Positions 54,815 through 64,000 of a stretch of DNA of 64,000 bases are shown piece by piece. Origin of the DNA: an uncultured Prevotella sp. (GTDB lineage: Bacteria > Bacteroidota > Bacteroidia > Bacteroidales > Bacteroidaceae); NCBI GenBank assembly GCA_946624005.1, contig CAMORS010000003.1:1-64000 (forward strand). Reading direction: 5' to 3'. The notes beneath the pieces were generated by a model, which saw only the letters and a program-made list of their open reading frames with translations, was not told the origin of the DNA and did not search any database. The position numbers and the translations under genes are program-made. Positions within the stretch are counted from its first letter, which is position 1. Each line of letters begins with the position of its first letter.

Positions 54815-55087
54815 TCAGTGGATGTTTAGAATCTGGTCGACTATTTCGCTGGCCTGTTTGTTGAAATTCTCAATCAGGTCTTTGTAATAATCTTTCTGCC
54901 TGATACCTGGTTCTGGGTGAGAGATACGGTTGACGTAATTGTCCTGCAATTGCACAATCGAGCCAACGAGTGCTGCAATGTTTTCAGTGTTGTAGCTGCT
55001 GGCATTGAGCGATGCGGCTGCACATTCTGCAAAAAGTTCTTCGCAGACGTAGTGGATTGTTCTTTTTAAAATTCGTTTTTTTGCCAT
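54815..55087 (-). CDS. Small protein of unknown function (90 aa)
   Basis: MAKKRILKRTIHYVCEELFAECAAAS...; good position 7 nt upstream of the acyltransferase. Confidence 0.6.
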   Translation of the reverse strand: MAKKRILKRTIHYVCEELFAECAAASLNASSYNTENIAALVGSIVQLQDNYVNRISHPEPGIRQKDYYKDLIENFNKQASEIVDQILNIH

Positions 55088-55287
55088 AGTGGTAAGAGTT
55101 ACTTGTCAAGTTGACATGGCAAATATAAGAATAAAAATCGAAACAAAAGCAATTTCTTGCAAAAAAAAACATTTTTATCTTTAATTTTATCTGAAATCTT
55201 TCCAAAATTCGCAAAAAAGCAGTAATTTTGCACCCAATATTTTGCAAAAGAAGTTTTTAGATAACATCAAAAATAAGTATTAGTAAA

Positions 55288-56931
55288 ATGGAAAAAAGTG
55301 CATTGCAATTGGCACGTGCATCCTATCAGCCCAAACTCCCCAAGGCGCTGCAGGGTGCGGTAAAGGTAGAAGAAGGCGCTCTGACTCAGAGTGCAGGTAA
55401 TCAGGAAGACATCAAGGCTTTGTTCCCCAACACTTACGGGATGCCGCTCATCCGCTTTGTGGAAGGTGGCGAAGAGGTTCACGCCCGCATGAATGTGGGT
55501 GTCATCCTCAGCGGCGGTCAGGCTCCTGGCGGTCATAACGTCATCACCGGACTGTTTGACATGCTGAAGAAGATGAACCCCGAAAACCGGCTCTACGGCT
55601 TCCTCATGGGTCCCAGCGGACTGGTCAACCATGAGTATATCGAGCTGACTGCCGACATCATCGACGACTATCGCAACACGGGTGGTTTCGACATGATTGG
55701 TTCGGGCCGCACCAAGCTCGAAGAGGTGGATCAGTTTGAGAAAGGACTGGAAATCATCCGTGAGCTCGACATCAAGGCCATCGTCATTATCGGTGGTGAC
55801 GACTCGAACACCAACGCCTGCGTCCTGGCTGAATACTATGCAGCCAAGAACTACGGCGTGCAGGTGATCGGCTGCCCCAAGACCATCGACGGCGACTTGA
55901 AGAACGATCAGATTGAGGCCTCCTTCGGCTTCGATACCGCATGTAAGGTCTATTCAGAGCTGATTGGCAATATCGAGCGCGACTGCAACTCGGCCCGCAA
56001 ATACTGGCACTTCATCAAGGTGATGGGCCGTTCGGCCAGTCATATCGCCCTGGAAGTGGCCCTGCAGACACAGCCCAACGTGTGTCTTATCTCTGAGGAA
56101 GTAGAGCAGAAAGACATGTCGCTGAACGATGTCGTCGACTATATCGTCGACTCAGTGCTGCGCCGCGCTGCCGACGGCAACAACTTCGGAACCGTCATCA
56201 TCCCTGAAGGACTTATCGAGTTCATCCCCCATATCAAGCGACTCATTGCCCAGCTCAACGAGATTCTGGCCATGCCCGAGTCGTACAACCTGACCGTGTC
56301 GCGCAACGACCTGATTGACTTCATCAAGTCGCAGCTCACCGACGAGAACCTCCTCGTGTTCAACGCCCTTCCGATGAACGTTGCCCGTCAGCTGGCATTC
56401 GACCGCGACCCCCACGGCAACGTGCAGGTATCACAGATTGAGACCGAGAAGCTGCTGGCAACGATGGTGGCTCAGCGCGTGGAGAAATTCAAGCGCTGGG
56501 GACGCTACTCAGGCAAGTTCTCGTCGCAGACCCACTTCTTCGGCTACGAAGGCCGTTGCGCAGCACCTTCCAACTACGATGCCGACTACTGCTATTCGCT
56601 GGGCCTGAGTGCCGCCCACCTCATCGCTGCCGGCAAGACAGGATATATGGCCATCGTGAAGAACACCACGAAGCCCGTGGAGGAATGGGAAGCTGGCGGT
56701 GTGCCCATCACGATGATGATGAACATGGAGCGCCGCAAGGGTAAGATGAAGCCCGTCATCCGCAAAGCATTGGTCGACCTCAACGGCAAACCGTTCAAAA
56801 CCTTTGCCGCTCACCGCGACCGCTGGGCCTACGACACAGCTTACGTCTACCCCGGACCTATCCAGTATTGGGGACCGCGCGAGGTGTGCGACCGCCCGAC
56901 CATGACGCTCAAGCTGGAACAAGAGCAATAA
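55288..56931 (+). CDS. pfp: Diphosphate--fructose-6-phosphate 1-phosphotransferase
   Basis: [56 protein letters not shown]. Confidence 0.95.
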   Translation: MEKSALQLARASYQPKLPKALQGAVKVEEGALTQSAGNQEDIKALFPNTYGMPLIRFVEGGEEVHARMNVGVILSGGQAPGGHNVITGLFDMLKKMNPENRLYGFLMGPSGLVNHEYIELTADIIDDYRNTGGFDMIGSGRTKLEEVDQFEKGLEIIRELDIKAIVIIGGDDSNTNACVLAEYYAAKNYGVQVIGCPKTIDGDLKNDQIEASFGFDTACKVYSELIGNIERDCNSARKYWHFIKVMGRSASHIALEVALQTQPNVCLISEEVEQKDMSLNDVVDYIVDSVLRRAADGNNFGTVIIPEGLIEFIPHIKRLIAQLNEILAMPESYNLTVSRNDLIDFIKSQLTDENLLVFNALPMNVARQLAFDRDPHGNVQVSQIETEKLLATMVAQRVEKFKRWGRYSGKFSSQTHFFGYEGRCAAPSNYDADYCYSLGLSAAHLIAAGKTGYMAIVKNTTKPVEEWEAGGVPITMMMNMERRKGKMKPVIRKALVDLNGKPFKTFAAHRDRWAYDTAYVYPGPIQYWGPREVCDRPTMTLKLEQEQ

Positions 56932-57756
56932 ATGAAAAAGAAAACGACGACGAAAGCCACCGCGAAGCGTGCAAAGTCGCGGAAGAACAACCACCTGAGC
57001 CGTATGCCTCGTTGGGCATGGGCTCTGGGTGGTGTGGCTGTCGTCGCCGTCTATGTCTGGCTGTTCTATTACTTCTTTGTCGGTCCTTTCGGCTTCCGTT
57101 GGCGAGCCCTCTATGGCGATGCCAAATATCCCACGGGCTACGAGATACGGGGCATCGACATCAGCCACTATCAGGGCAACATCGACTGGGAAGAGCTTCA
57201 ACATGCCATGATTGAGAAGTGCCCCATCCGCTTCGTCATGATCAAGGCTACCGAAGGCAGTTCCAGGCTCGACCCCAACTTCAACGATAATTTCCGGCAA
57301 GCCCGCGAGTATGGCTTCATCCGCGGTGCCTACCACTTCTGGAGCAATCGCTCCACGGCTCGCGACCAGGCAAACTTCTTCCTGAAGAAAGTACATCTGC
57401 AAGAAGGCGACCTGCCGCCCGTGCTCGATGTGGAGCACAAGCCCGACGATATGTCGGTGGAGGACTTCCGCCGCGAAATCCTCACGTGGCTCCATGTCGT
57501 GGAAGACAAATACCACGTGAAGCCCATCATCTATACCTATTATAAATTTAAGGTTAACTATTTAGGTACGCCCGTTTTCGACGACTATCCCTATTGGATA
57601 GCCCACTACTATGTCGACGAGGTGGAATACAACGGGCCGTGGAAGTTCTGGCAGCACACCGACGCCGGACGTCTGCCAGGCATCAAAGGCTACGTCGACT
57701 TCAACCTTTACAACGGCAGCTACTACGACCTGAAGCAGCTCTGCATCAAGCGCTGA
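56932..57756 (+). CDS. GH25-family lysozyme-like muramidase, membrane-anchored
   Basis: GIDISHYQGNIDWEEL; FVMIKATEGSSRLDPNF; DLPPVLDVEH; N-terminal TM. Confidence 0.92.
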   Translation: MKKKTTTKATAKRAKSRKNNHLSRMPRWAWALGGVAVVAVYVWLFYYFFVGPFGFRWRALYGDAKYPTGYEIRGIDISHYQGNIDWEELQHAMIEKCPIRFVMIKATEGSSRLDPNFNDNFRQAREYGFIRGAYHFWSNRSTARDQANFFLKKVHLQEGDLPPVLDVEHKPDDMSVEDFRREILTWLHVVEDKYHVKPIIYTYYKFKVNYLGTPVFDDYPYWIAHYYVDEVEYNGPWKFWQHTDAGRLPGIKGYVDFNLYNGSYYDLKQLCIKR

Positions 57757-57777
57757 CTATCTCACACGCCTTCGCCG

Positions 57778-58662
57778 CTATTCGGTGCAAAACTCCAGCA
57801 TGCACCAATCGTTCTCGCTACTGCTCATGGTGAGACGCATCCCCAACTGCCCTGCTTTCTCGGCAATGCTCATGCCGTCTGCAACGTAAAAGCCGCTCAG
57901 GATGATGCTGGCCCCATGCGCCATCACCTCCTTCATCTTCGGAAGGTCGGCCAAAAGGATGTTACGGTTGATATTGGCCAACACTACGTCGAACACTCCC
58001 GATACATGCGACAGCACGTTGACGTCGCCAAGCAGTACGTCGATGTTTGTCACCCCATTGAGCTCGGCGTTGTGGCGCGTGTTGTCGGCACTCCATTCGT
58101 CGATGTCGTAGGCGACGACATCCTTGGCACCACATTTCGCGGCGACGATAGAGAGAATGCCCGTCCCACAGCCGCAGTCGAGAACTCGCTTGCCCTCCAG
58201 GTGCTGTCGCAGCAGACGTGAAACAATCATGCGTGTCGTCTCGTGGTTGCCCGTTCCGAAGGCTTGCTTGGCATCTATTGTTACGTCGATGACGTTAACG
58301 TCAGGTAGCTGTTGTGGCGCATGAATGGTGTCATGGATGATGCAACGGTTGTCTACGACGATAGGATCAAAGCCCTCTTCTTCCCAAGTGCTGTTCCAGT
58401 TCTCGTCGGGCACGTCGCTGACGGTGTAGCTCACGTTGACGCCCTCCATAGGCATGTCGGCCAATGCCTGGCGAAGGGATACTTCGTCGAAGGCTTCTTT
58501 TTGCACATATCCTTTCAAGCCATCGTCCGAATCCTCAAACGATTCGAAGCCTGCTTCTGCCGACAAGGCTGCAACAAGTTCGCGCGTCAGTTCCATCGTC
58601 GGTGTGTCGACAGGCAGTCCCTGACTGTCGGTAATCTTGAATTCTGCTACGTAGTATTTCAT
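57778..58662 (-). CDS. prmA: Ribosomal protein L11 methyltransferase
   Basis: AFGTGNHETTRMI; VLDCGCGTGILSI; VLANINRNILL. Confidence 0.94.
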   Translation of the reverse strand: MKYYVAEFKITDSQGLPVDTPTMELTRELVAALSAEAGFESFEDSDDGLKGYVQKEAFDEVSLRQALADMPMEGVNVSYTVSDVPDENWNSTWEEEGFDPIVVDNRCIIHDTIHAPQQLPDVNVIDVTIDAKQAFGTGNHETTRMIVSRLLRQHLEGKRVLDCGCGTGILSIVAAKCGAKDVVAYDIDEWSADNTRHNAELNGVTNIDVLLGDVNVLSHVSGVFDVVLANINRNILLADLPKMKEVMAHGASIILSGFYVADGMSIAEKAGQLGMRLTMSSSENDWCMLEFCTE

Positions 58663-58781
58663 GTCTATTTTTCTTTAGTTGACGAGTTGTATCAAGACCT
58701 TTTTAGGGCATGTTTTGTTAAAAATCACATGCAAATTTACAAAAAATAGGGAAAAGCCTATCACGGATTAGGGAAAATCCG

Positions 58782-58812
58782 TATATTTGCATGAAATTTT
58801 ATCGTAATTTTG
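58782..58812 (+). promoter_or_regulatory. Two candidate -7 boxes (TATATTTG 58782-58789; TAATTTTG 58805-58812)
   Basis: Match TAnnTTTG upstream of ATG 58842. Confidence 0.45.
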
Positions 58813-58841
58813 CACTGTGAACCAAAAAAACGCTTGAAAAT

Positions 58842-59885
58842 ATGAAGAAGAAAGTCCTGTTATCAGTCATCTTGGGAGCCCTGCCATTAGCAATGATGGC
58901 GCAAGACGACCTCTACTTCACCCCTAAGAAGGCGGCGAAGGAGGCAAAGAGCTCTGTTGAGAAGGAGAAGGTTGCCGACGACGGTCCGACCTACTGTAGT
59001 GGCAGCGACCGTAGCGACGACGAGTATAACCGGTTGGGTGAGTTCCGCAGCTACTATGAGAAGGTAGGTACCGACTCGCTTGGCAACGACATCATCGAAT
59101 TCCACCCTGGTAAGGGATACCAAGAAGAGTCCGATGAGTATCAGTACGACGAAGAGGACGACTTCTCGCTGAGTCGTCACATGAGCCGTTTCGAGGACAC
59201 CTATTGCCCCTACGACCCATGGCTCTTCTCCCGCTATGGCTTCGGGCCCTACTGGTGGGGCGCTCGCTACTATTGGGACTACTATCCCTGGTTCAGCAGC
59301 TGGTATGATCCCTGGTACAGCTACTACGGATGGTACTATCCCTGGTATTCGCACTGGTATTCGCCTTGGTACTACGGCTATTATGGCTGGGGCTATCCCT
59401 ATGGCTACTGGGGTGGTTATGGTGGCTATTGGGGTGGTTACGGCGGTGGCATCACCTACGTAGACCACGGATACAACCACGGCATCACCGGTACATCGGG
59501 TCACGGACATGTCTATCGCCCAGGCTTCGGAGGTCACGGCAATGGCAACTTCAGCGGTGCTCGCGGCAGCAATGGCAGTCGCCACTCGGCAAGCACCAGG
59601 AGCAACGGCAAGACGCGTCAGCGCGGTACGTTCGGCGGCAATCGCTCTGGTTCGAAGAATACATGGAGCGTTCCTGATCGAAACAACACCTATGAGGCAC
59701 CTCGGACATCCAGCTTTGGCGGCAGCTCGCGCACGAAGGACAGCAACTTTGGCGGCGGCTCGGGCAGCACATATAGCGGCGGTTCGTATGGCGGCGGTCA
59801 CAGTGGCGGCAGCTTCGGCGGCGGCGGTGGAACACGCAGCGGCGGCGGAGGTTCGCATGGCGGAGGCTTCAGCGGGCGCAGATAA
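58842..59885 (+). CDS. Secreted low-complexity Tyr/Trp/Gly-rich protein
   Basis: Signal peptide; YWWGARYYWDYYPWFSSWYDPWYSYYGWYYPWYSHWYSPWYYGYYGWGYPYGYWGGYGGYWGGYGGG; Gly/Ser-rich C-terminus. Confidence 0.75.
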   Translation: MKKKVLLSVILGALPLAMMAQDDLYFTPKKAAKEAKSSVEKEKVADDGPTYCSGSDRSDDEYNRLGEFRSYYEKVGTDSLGNDIIEFHPGKGYQEESDEYQYDEEDDFSLSRHMSRFEDTYCPYDPWLFSRYGFGPYWWGARYYWDYYPWFSSWYDPWYSYYGWYYPWYSHWYSPWYYGYYGWGYPYGYWGGYGGYWGGYGGGITYVDHGYNHGITGTSGHGHVYRPGFGGHGNGNFSGARGSNGSRHSASTRSNGKTRQRGTFGGNRSGSKNTWSVPDRNNTYEAPRTSSFGGSSRTKDSNFGGGSGSTYSGGSYGGGHSGGSFGGGGGTRSGGGGSHGGGFSGRR

Positions 59886-59942
59886 TAATTAAAGGAATCC
59901 CGAAATATCGTAATCCCGAAAAATAAAATGAACACAATCAAT

Positions 59943-61520
59943 ATGAAGAAGATTTTATTCGCGCTGACCATGCTGGCCGCAGTGCCTGCAGCAGCACAAG
60001 AGACGTATGAGAATGCCAACATTGCGACCGACGACCTCAACGGGACAGCCCGCTTCGTCGCCATGGGTGGTGCAATGGAAGCCTTAGGGGCAGACATCTC
60101 TACCATATCGACCAACCCGGCAGGTATCGGACTCTTCCGGCACTCGACCATCAATGCCACAGCTGGCTTCGTGAGTCAGCAAGATGCCAGCGACTTCGAC
60201 TGGAGCAAGAAGACGAGTATGAGCTTCGACCAGATAGGCTTTGTCTATTCGAAGCAGTCGGGACCGCAGTCGTTCCTGAACTTCGGCTTCAACTACCACA
60301 AGAGTCGCAACTTCAACCACATCCTTTCGGCTGCCAACAGTCTCAACGGAGCTTCGCAAAACAAGCTCTCGTACATCAAGGGGGCTGAGGACTGCTTTGG
60401 ACTGGAAGACGACGGTGGCGTATGGATTGGCGACGGCAATGCCTACAGCCAGCTCGACTACCTCTATTACAATGTCCTGCTGCCTGATGCCAACGACGGT
60501 AACTTCTACTACAACGATGCCAAGGGCTACAATATGATTCGTGGGCAGAAAGGCTACATCGGTGAATACGACTTCAATTTCAGCGGCAACATCAACAACC
60601 GCTGGTTCCTCGGAATTACTGTGGGTATCAAGGACGTCAACTACAAGAGCTACAGCGAGTATCGCGAGTCGCTGGTTGATGCCAGCAACAACAGCGTCGG
60701 CGATGTCCTCGTCAGCGACGAGCGCTATATCGATGGCGCGGGCTTCAATGTAAAGTTTGGTGCCATCTACCGCCCCATTGAGGAGTCGCCTTTCCGCATC
60801 GGACTGTATGTCCACACGCCGACGTTCTATGACCTGACAACAGAGAACTTAACATTCATTACCAATAAAACGAGTGTTGGATTATATATAAACGAACCAA
60901 AATCCAGCTCTGAGCGCTACAAGTTCAAGCTCTACACACCGTGGAAGTTTGGCATCTCGTTGGGACATACCATCGGCAACATGGTCGCTCTGGGAGCTAC
61001 CTACGAATATAGCGACTATGGTTCGATAGACAGCCGTGTGAACACGGGCGGTGGATACGACTGGTATTACGACGAATACTGGGAAGACAGCGAGAGCGAT
61101 CGCGTGATGAACAACCACACCGAGTCGACCCTGAAGGGAGTAAGCACCTTCAAGGTGGGTGCCGAACTGAAGGCCGACGAACACTTTGCCGTGCGTCTGG
61201 GTTACAACTACATCAGTCCGATGTACAACCTCGACGGCTTCAAGAATGGTGCTCTCGACAGTCCGGGCAGTTACTACGCCTCGGCCACTGACTATACCAA
61301 CTGGAAGGCAACCAACCGTCTGACGGCAGGTATCGGTGTCAACTTCGACAAGCTCTCTTTGGACCTTGCCTACCAGTATGCCATCACGAAGGGTGAGTTC
61401 TCGCCGTTCATGGGCTATGAAGCTGCTGCCGGTAGCGACCTGACGGACAATTTCGCCACCATCACCAATGTCGACAACAAGCGTCATCAGCTGTTGCTCA
61501 CCTTGGGCTACCACTTCTAA
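59943..61520 (+). CDS. OmpP1/FadL-like outer-membrane beta-barrel protein
   Basis: Signal MKKILFALTMLAAVPAAAQ; GTARFVAMGGAMEALGADISTISTNPAGIGLFR; C-terminal aromatic LLLTLGYHF. Confidence 0.8.
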   Translation: MKKILFALTMLAAVPAAAQETYENANIATDDLNGTARFVAMGGAMEALGADISTISTNPAGIGLFRHSTINATAGFVSQQDASDFDWSKKTSMSFDQIGFVYSKQSGPQSFLNFGFNYHKSRNFNHILSAANSLNGASQNKLSYIKGAEDCFGLEDDGGVWIGDGNAYSQLDYLYYNVLLPDANDGNFYYNDAKGYNMIRGQKGYIGEYDFNFSGNINNRWFLGITVGIKDVNYKSYSEYRESLVDASNNSVGDVLVSDERYIDGAGFNVKFGAIYRPIEESPFRIGLYVHTPTFYDLTTENLTFITNKTSVGLYINEPKSSSERYKFKLYTPWKFGISLGHTIGNMVALGATYEYSDYGSIDSRVNTGGGYDWYYDEYWEDSESDRVMNNHTESTLKGVSTFKVGAELKADEHFAVRLGYNYISPMYNLDGFKNGALDSPGSYYASATDYTNWKATNRLTAGIGVNFDKLSLDLAYQYAITKGEFSPFMGYEAAAGSDLTDNFATITNVDNKRHQLLLTLGYHF

Positions 61521-61547
61521 CGTCGGAGATTCTCTTTGGCAAGCATA

Positions 61548-61583
61548 AATAAGAGGGTGTGACTGCACACCCTCTTATTTTTT
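61548..61583. terminator. Intrinsic terminator
   Basis: AATAAGAGGGTGTG-ACTG-CACACCCTCTTATT perfect 14-bp stem plus T tract. Confidence 0.92.
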
Positions 61584-61648
61584 TGTCTTGTGGCTTTGGG
61601 TTACATGTTGTAAACCAAATGCTGCAAGCATTCGCTTGAAGCAAAAAC

Positions 61649-62089
61649 CTATTCTTTCATCAGATTGTCGAAGAAGCTGTCAAGGTCTTCTTCCATGTTT
61701 TCCATCAGCTCGCCGCCGAGGATGATGGTCTCATCGTCGGCAACAAACAATTCGCCGACCACCTCATGGTCGTCGTCCTCAAGGACGAAGCTGTAAGGCT
61801 TCAGGATGCCCAGATGGCCTGCTATCGGCTCCAGGCGGTGTAGCTCGCGGCGCAGTATCTCCGTGACCTGCTCGTAGAAGTCCTCGTCTTTGTTGTCAAT
61901 CCACTGTTCCACGACGCAACGTGTTATCTCGTTGTCGTCGTCGTCGAAGACAAGAATCTCGCCACTCTCCTGCGGTACGCGCAGGTGGATGTCGGTCATC
62001 AGTGCCGGGTCGTCTGTCTCGGGTAATTTCTGAGCTATCTTCTTCAGTGTTCGCTCAATCTGCTGGATGGTTTGTTCTGTTGCTTTCAT
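61649..62089 (-). CDS. Conserved-type acidic protein of unknown function
   Basis: ATG 62089 (MKATEQTIQQIERTLKKIAQKLPE...); coherent ORF. Confidence 0.65.
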   Translation of the reverse strand: MKATEQTIQQIERTLKKIAQKLPETDDPALMTDIHLRVPQESGEILVFDDDDNEITRCVVEQWIDNKDEDFYEQVTEILRRELHRLEPIAGHLGILKPYSFVLEDDDHEVVGELFVADDETIILGGELMENMEEDLDSFFDNLMKE

Positions 62090-62204
62090 GGTGCAAAGAT
62101 AGTGCAAACAATCGTAACCACAAAATATTTTGGTCTCTTTTTTTGAAATCAAGGTCAAAAACTACAAGATTTGTTAACATCAATGCATTTTTTTTGATGA
62201 ATGT

Positions 62205-62235
62205 TTTGCTATTCGGCAAATAACCATTACCTTTG
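62205..62235 (+). promoter_or_regulatory. Bacteroidetes-type promoter for rseC-rnf operon
   Basis: TTTG (62205-62208), 19-nt spacer, TACCTTTG (62228-62235). Confidence 0.7.
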
Positions 62236-62251
62236 CATTTGCAAACTCGAC

Positions 62252-62713
62252 ATGACAAATGGCGAACAAGAAAACAAACTATCCGAGCTTATGAGTCAAA
62301 AGATAGAGCATCGCGGTGTGGTGGACAGTATTGACGACAGGGTGGTACGGGTGCGTATCATGCAGTCGTCGGCATGTGCTTCATGCCGTGTGGCAGCCCA
62401 TTGCAATCTGTCGGAGCAGAAGCTGAAGGTGGTCGATGTTCCGATAGCCAATGTGCGCTGGTGGCCTGCCATCGGCGACGAGGTGACGGTGGCAGCATCC
62501 TCACGGATGGGCTCGCTGGCTGTCGTCTTGGCTTTTGTGCTGCCCTTCTTGGTGATGGTCGGTGTAGTGTTCGCCGTTGGCCGAATCACCGATAGCGAGC
62601 CCGTGATGGCTCTGTGTGGTCTGGCCAGTCTGATACCTTATTATATAATATTGTACGCGTGCAGGAAGAAGGTAGGTGAGAGCATCGCATTCGAATTAAT
62701 CAATCATTCATAA
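62252..62713 (+). CDS. RseC/MucC-family SoxR-reducing-system-like protein
   Basis: IEHRGVVDSIDDRVVRVRIMQSSACASCRVAAHCNLSE; two TM segments; upstream of rnfB. Confidence 0.85.
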   Translation: MTNGEQENKLSELMSQKIEHRGVVDSIDDRVVRVRIMQSSACASCRVAAHCNLSEQKLKVVDVPIANVRWWPAIGDEVTVAASSRMGSLAVVLAFVLPFLVMVGVVFAVGRITDSEPVMALCGLASLIPYYIILYACRKKVGESIAFELINHS

Positions 62714-62724
62714 ATAGTAAGCCT

Positions 62725-63594
62725 ATGAGTTTTATTTTGACGGCAGTAATCGTTCTTGGCAGTATCGCGCTCATTGCAGCAGTGATACTCTATGTCTGTT
62801 CCAAGAAGTTTGCTGTAAAGGAAGACCCGCGTCTGCCGCTTGTCACGGCAGCTCTACCTGGCGCCAATTGCGGCGGTTGTGGATTCCCGGGCTGTTCGGG
62901 AATGGCCGATGCTCTGGTAAAGGGAGCTGATGCCGGGTCTATCGAGGGGCTCAACTGCCCTGTTGGTGGTGCCGACGTGATGACGAAGGTAGCCGACCTC
63001 TTGGGAATGGCCGTTGCCAACAGCGACCCGATGGTTGCTGTGGTGAGGTGTAACGGAACGTGCGAACTGCGACAGCGCATCGCCCAGTACGACGGACTGC
63101 AGACCTGTGCTGCCCAGAATGCCACTGGAGCCGGTGAGACGGGCTGCGGCTATGGCTGCCTGGGCTGTGGCGACTGTGTGGCCGCCTGTCAGTTTGGTGC
63201 CATCAGTATCAATGCCGAGACTGGTCTTCCCGAGGTCGACGACGACAAGTGTACGGCCTGTGGAGCCTGTGTCAAGGCTTGTCCGCGCCGTGTCATCGAA
63301 CTGCGGAAGAAAGGTCCTAAGAACCGCCGCGTCTACGTCAGCTGTGTCAACAAAGACAAGGGAGCCGCTGCCATGAAGGCCTGTAAGGCTGCCTGTATCG
63401 GCTGTGGCAAGTGTCAGAAAGAGTGTAAGTTTGAGGCCATCACGGTGGAGAGCAATCTCTGCTACATCGACTTCAACAAGTGTCGGCTTTGCAAGAAGTG
63501 TGTGGAGGCCTGTCCCACTGGAGCCATCCATGCCGTCAACTTCCCATTGCCCAAACCGAAACCCACAGAAGAAGTAAAGGAGGAAAGCGTATGA
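62725..63594 (+). CDS. rnfB: Electron transport complex subunit RnfB
   Basis: N-terminal TM; LPGANCGGCGFPGCSGMADAL; multiple CxxCxxCxxxC ferredoxin clusters. Confidence 0.95.
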   Translation: MSFILTAVIVLGSIALIAAVILYVCSKKFAVKEDPRLPLVTAALPGANCGGCGFPGCSGMADALVKGADAGSIEGLNCPVGGADVMTKVADLLGMAVANSDPMVAVVRCNGTCELRQRIAQYDGLQTCAAQNATGAGETGCGYGCLGCGDCVAACQFGAISINAETGLPEVDDDKCTACGACVKACPRRVIELRKKGPKNRRVYVSCVNKDKGAAAMKACKAACIGCGKCQKECKFEAITVESNLCYIDFNKCRLCKKCVEACPTGAIHAVNFPLPKPKPTEEVKEESV

Positions 63595-64000
63595 AAATCA
63601 GAACATTCCGCATAGGCGGTATCCATCCCGAAGAGAATAAGCTCACCCACGAGGTGCCTACGAAGGTGGCAGCCCTGCCCAAGCAGGCCATCTTCCCCCT
63701 GTCGCAGCATATCGGAGCTCCTGCCAAGCCTGTCGTTCAGAAGGGCGACAAGGTGAAGGTCGGTACACTCATTGCCGAGGCTGGCGGATTCGTCTCTGCA
63801 CCCATCTATTCGTCGGTCTCAGGTACGGTGTTCAAGATAGACACCGCTGTCGATGCTACAGGCTATCGTAAGCCCGTCATCATCATCAACGTTGAGGGCG
63901 ACGAGTGGGAAGAGACCATCGACCGCTCCGACAAGCTCGAACTGGTGGCCGACCATCCGGAACTCACTCCTGAAGAGATTGTGGAGCGTGTGAAGACGGC
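63591..64000 (+). CDS. rnfC: Electron transport complex subunit RnfC, 3'-truncated by the window edge
   Basis: MKIRTFRIGGIHPEENKLTHEVPTKVAALPKQAIFPLSQHIGAPAKPVVQKGDKVKVGTLIAEAGGFVSAPIYSSVSG; ATGA overlap with rnfB. Confidence 0.93.
   Translation, partial: MKIRTFRIGGIHPEENKLTHEVPTKVAALPKQAIFPLSQHIGAPAKPVVQKGDKVKVGTLIAEAGGFVSAPIYSSVSGTVFKIDTAVDATGYRKPVIIINVEGDEWEETIDRSDKLELVADHPELTPEEIVERVKT

Noticed and set aside
1-64000. tRNA/rRNA genes, prophage or IS elements
   Set aside because: No tRNA-like cloverleaf/TTCGA-arm pattern, rRNA sequence, transposase or phage structural gene was recognised by reading; a tRNAscan/ISfinder run would be decisive.

Overview
64-kb window from a Bacteroidota genome, probably Prevotella or a close relative, judged from TAnnTTTG promoters, SusC/D, T9SS SprA and Mfa-type fimbriae (inference; no 16S in window). 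Left to right: (1) the 3' part of sprA (T9SS/gliding translocon). (2) A host-glycan-type polysaccharide utilisation locus of two convergent operons: GH16, a secreted protein, a lipoprotein, SusC and SusD on +; Ser-type sulfatase, anaerobic sulfatase maturase (anSME), Ser-type sulfatase and GH20 on -. (3) A ~24-kb minus-strand Mfa-like fimbrial operon (DUF3575, DUF3868, Mfa1-like, Mfa2/FimB-like, second Mfa1-like, then two [fimbrillin-like lipoprotein + >2,000-aa surface protein] modules) with a divergent AraC-type regulator. (4) A repeat-dense intergenic region (46.2-47.5 kb). (5) Housekeeping genes: RluA-type synthase, PP2C-like, YgiQ, acyltransferase, PPi-PFK, GH25, PrmA, FadL-like, RseC-RnfB-RnfC. 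The least explained content is repeat structure: a dispersed 22-bp-period palindromic array at three loci; three hairpins with covarying stems and a conserved flank (REP-like) in consistent orientation; many 7-bp-period microrepeats between and inside genes; an 8-bp repeat inside the anSME gene; a 106-bp two-hairpin array; and a triplicated hairpin+promoter array. Several non-triplet repeats lie inside CDSs where copy-number change would frameshift the protein, so they are candidate phase-variation switches. All product calls come from reading motifs in the translations; no database search was run.
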